A DNA stretch of 64,000 nt, from NCBI RefSeq assembly GCF_900107205.1, contig NZ_FNPC01000011.1:1-64000 (forward strand), read 5' to 3'. The notes beneath the pieces were generated by a model, which was not told the origin of the DNA, did not search any database, and saw only the letters and a list, made by a program, of their open reading frames with translations. Shown one piece after another: positions 63,116 through 64,000 of the stretch (position 1 is the stretch's first letter; each line of letters starts with the position of its first letter). The stretch is from Halopenitus persicus (GTDB lineage: Archaea; Halobacteriota; Halobacteria; Halobacteriales; Haloferacaceae). The translations under genes were made by a program, and so were the position numbers.

Positions 63116-63187
63116 GAGGATCGGGGAGGGTGGAGCGAAGAGGATCGGGTCGAGTGGGGCGAAGGAGATCGGGGAGGATCGATCGAA
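63116..63187. repeat. 24-bp tandem repeat, three copies
   Basis: Units at 63116-63139, 63140-63163 and 63164-63187 (core gaggatcggg with a purine-rich second half). The array lies between ilvD and purQ, both on the minus strand, so it is upstream of the ilvD promoter. Confidence 0.8.
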
Positions 63188-63191
63188 CGCG

Positions 63192-63869
63192 CTAGGCGAA
63201 GGCCCGCAGAATGCCCTCTCCGTCGGTGCTCGCCGCGACGTCCGGAAGGGTTGCGCGTTCGGGGTGGGGCATCAACACGGCGGTCGTCTCGCGTTCGCCG
63301 AGGATCCCGGCGACGTTCCCGGTCGAGCCGTTGGGGTTGGCGGCGTCGGTGACGGCGCCGTCGGCGTCACAGTATCGGAAGAGGATCCGGTCGTCCGCCT
63401 CGAGGGCCTCGGAGGCCGCCGCGTCGATCTCGAAGCGGCCCTCGCCGTGGGCGATCGGCACCTCGATCACGTCGCCCTCGTCGTAGGCGGCGGTCCAGGG
63501 CGTGTCCGCGCGCTCGACCCGGAGGTGGACGGGCTCACACTGGAAGCGCGCGCTCTCGTTGGTGGTGAACGCGCCGGCGACCAGCCCCGACTCCGCGCCG
63601 ATCTGGGCGCCGTTGCAGACGCCCAGCACCGGGGTCCCGTCGGCCGCGGCCGCGCGGACCTCCTCCATCACCGGGGCGCGGGCGGCCATCGCGCCGGCGC
63701 GGAGGTAGTCGCCGTAGGAGAACCCGCCCGGGATGACGATCCCGTCGGTCTCGGCGGGGAGGCCGTCCGCGTGCCAGCGGCGCTCGGCGTCGATCCCGAG
63801 GTGCTCCAGCGCCCGGACGGCGTCCCGGTCGCAGTTCGACCCGCCGAACTGCAGGACGGTGACGGTCAT
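63192..63869 (-). CDS. purQ: Phosphoribosylformylglycinamidine synthase subunit PurQ
   Basis: The glutaminase subunit of the fourth purine step. It has 225 residues. The nucleophile cysteine is in PVLGVCNGAQIG, and HPERATLPDV contains the His-Glu pair. PGGFSYGDYLRAGAMAA is the oxyanion region. It overlaps the upstream purS by four bases. PurL is not in the window. Confidence 0.95.
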   Translation of the reverse strand: MTVTVLQFGGSNCDRDAVRALEHLGIDAERRWHADGLPAETDGIVIPGGFSYGDYLRAGAMAARAPVMEEVRAAAADGTPVLGVCNGAQIGAESGLVAGAFTTNESARFQCEPVHLRVERADTPWTAAYDEGDVIEVPIAHGEGRFEIDAAASEALEADDRILFRYCDADGAVTDAANPNGSTGNVAGILGERETTAVLMPHPERATLPDVAASTDGEGILRAFA

Positions 63870-64000
63870 CGGTCCGCGACCGTGACCTCGTAGTCGTGGA
63901 TGGTCGGGTTCGCGAGCAGGCGCTCGGCCATCTCGCCGGCGCGCTCCGCGGCCGCGTCGGCGTCGTCGGCCTCCAGGTCGATCTCGAACCGGTCGGCCGA
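63866..64000 (-). CDS. purS: PurS subunit, C-terminal part
   Basis: The small dimeric subunit that bridges PurQ and PurL. Only the last 44 codons are in the window (FEIDLEADDADAAAERAGEM then LLANPTIHDYEVTVADR). The N-terminus lies beyond the window edge. The stop overlaps the purQ start (ATGA), so translation is coupled. Confidence 0.9.
   Translation of the reverse strand, partial: SADRFEIDLEADDADAAAERAGEMAERLLANPTIHDYEVTVADR

Overview
The window is chromosomal DNA of a halophilic archaeon (class Halobacteria, probably Halorubrum or a close relative; the genus is inference). The evidence is high GC with a strong third-position G/C bias, very acidic proteins with Asp/Glu-rich linkers, Tat-type lipoprotein export, TATA boxes about 25-30 bases before start codons (mostly leaderless mRNAs), and archaeal or haloarchaea-specific genes: IF-5A, GatE, NOG1-like GTPase, SecF-SecD, HerA-type ATPase, archaeal RNase P RNA, Cbf5/TruB, the PitA fusion and several haloarchaeal DUF families.

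Layout. 1-330: cut end of an IS6-family insertion sequence. 0.4-4 kb: three crotonase-family genes and a 3-hydroxyacyl-CoA dehydrogenase. 4-4.6 kb: AT-rich gap followed by a possible structured RNA. 4.6-12.6 kb: ThiI, a gamma-glutamyltransferase, a sugar epimerase, a creatinase/DoeA-like hydrolase, the IF-5A/agmatinase pair and NadE. 12.6-21.3 kb: Nudix hydrolase, metallo-beta-lactamase hydrolase, SerRS, an orphan YcaO fusion, MscS, PAC2. 21.3-31 kb: a DMT permease broken by an amber codon beside an Lrp regulator, GatE, the NOG1-like GTPase, RNase P RNA and SecFD. 31-44 kb: RNase HII, NAD kinase, KaiC-like ATPase, UspA, HerA-like ATPase, PRPP synthetase, a uracil-DNA glycosylase and MutS. 44-53 kb: ThiD, DsbA-family protein, an aminotransferase, a repeat-bearing membrane protein, a circularly permuted peptide-binding lipoprotein with a PAP2-type enzyme, and PitA. 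53-64 kb: CMP kinase, Cbf5, tRNA-Pro(GGG), a secreted acidic protein, a GNAT, a 49-residue zinc protein, a multi-sensor histidine kinase, IlvD, and PurQ with the end of PurS.

Most of the content is housekeeping in short operons. Coupled units are crotonase with dehydrogenase (4-base overlap), IF-5A with agmatinase (5-base gap, hypusine pathway), NADK with RNase HII, SecF with SecD (adjacent), the binding protein with PAP2 (4-base overlap), and PurS with PurQ (4-base overlap).

The most striking unexplained feature is that many gaps between genes hold a short tandem repeat (15-32 bp period, often 22-26 bp, 2-6 copies). The unit is different at each site, and several arrays start at or cross the stop codon of the upstream gene. 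Similar in-frame repeats form low-complexity linkers inside several proteins.
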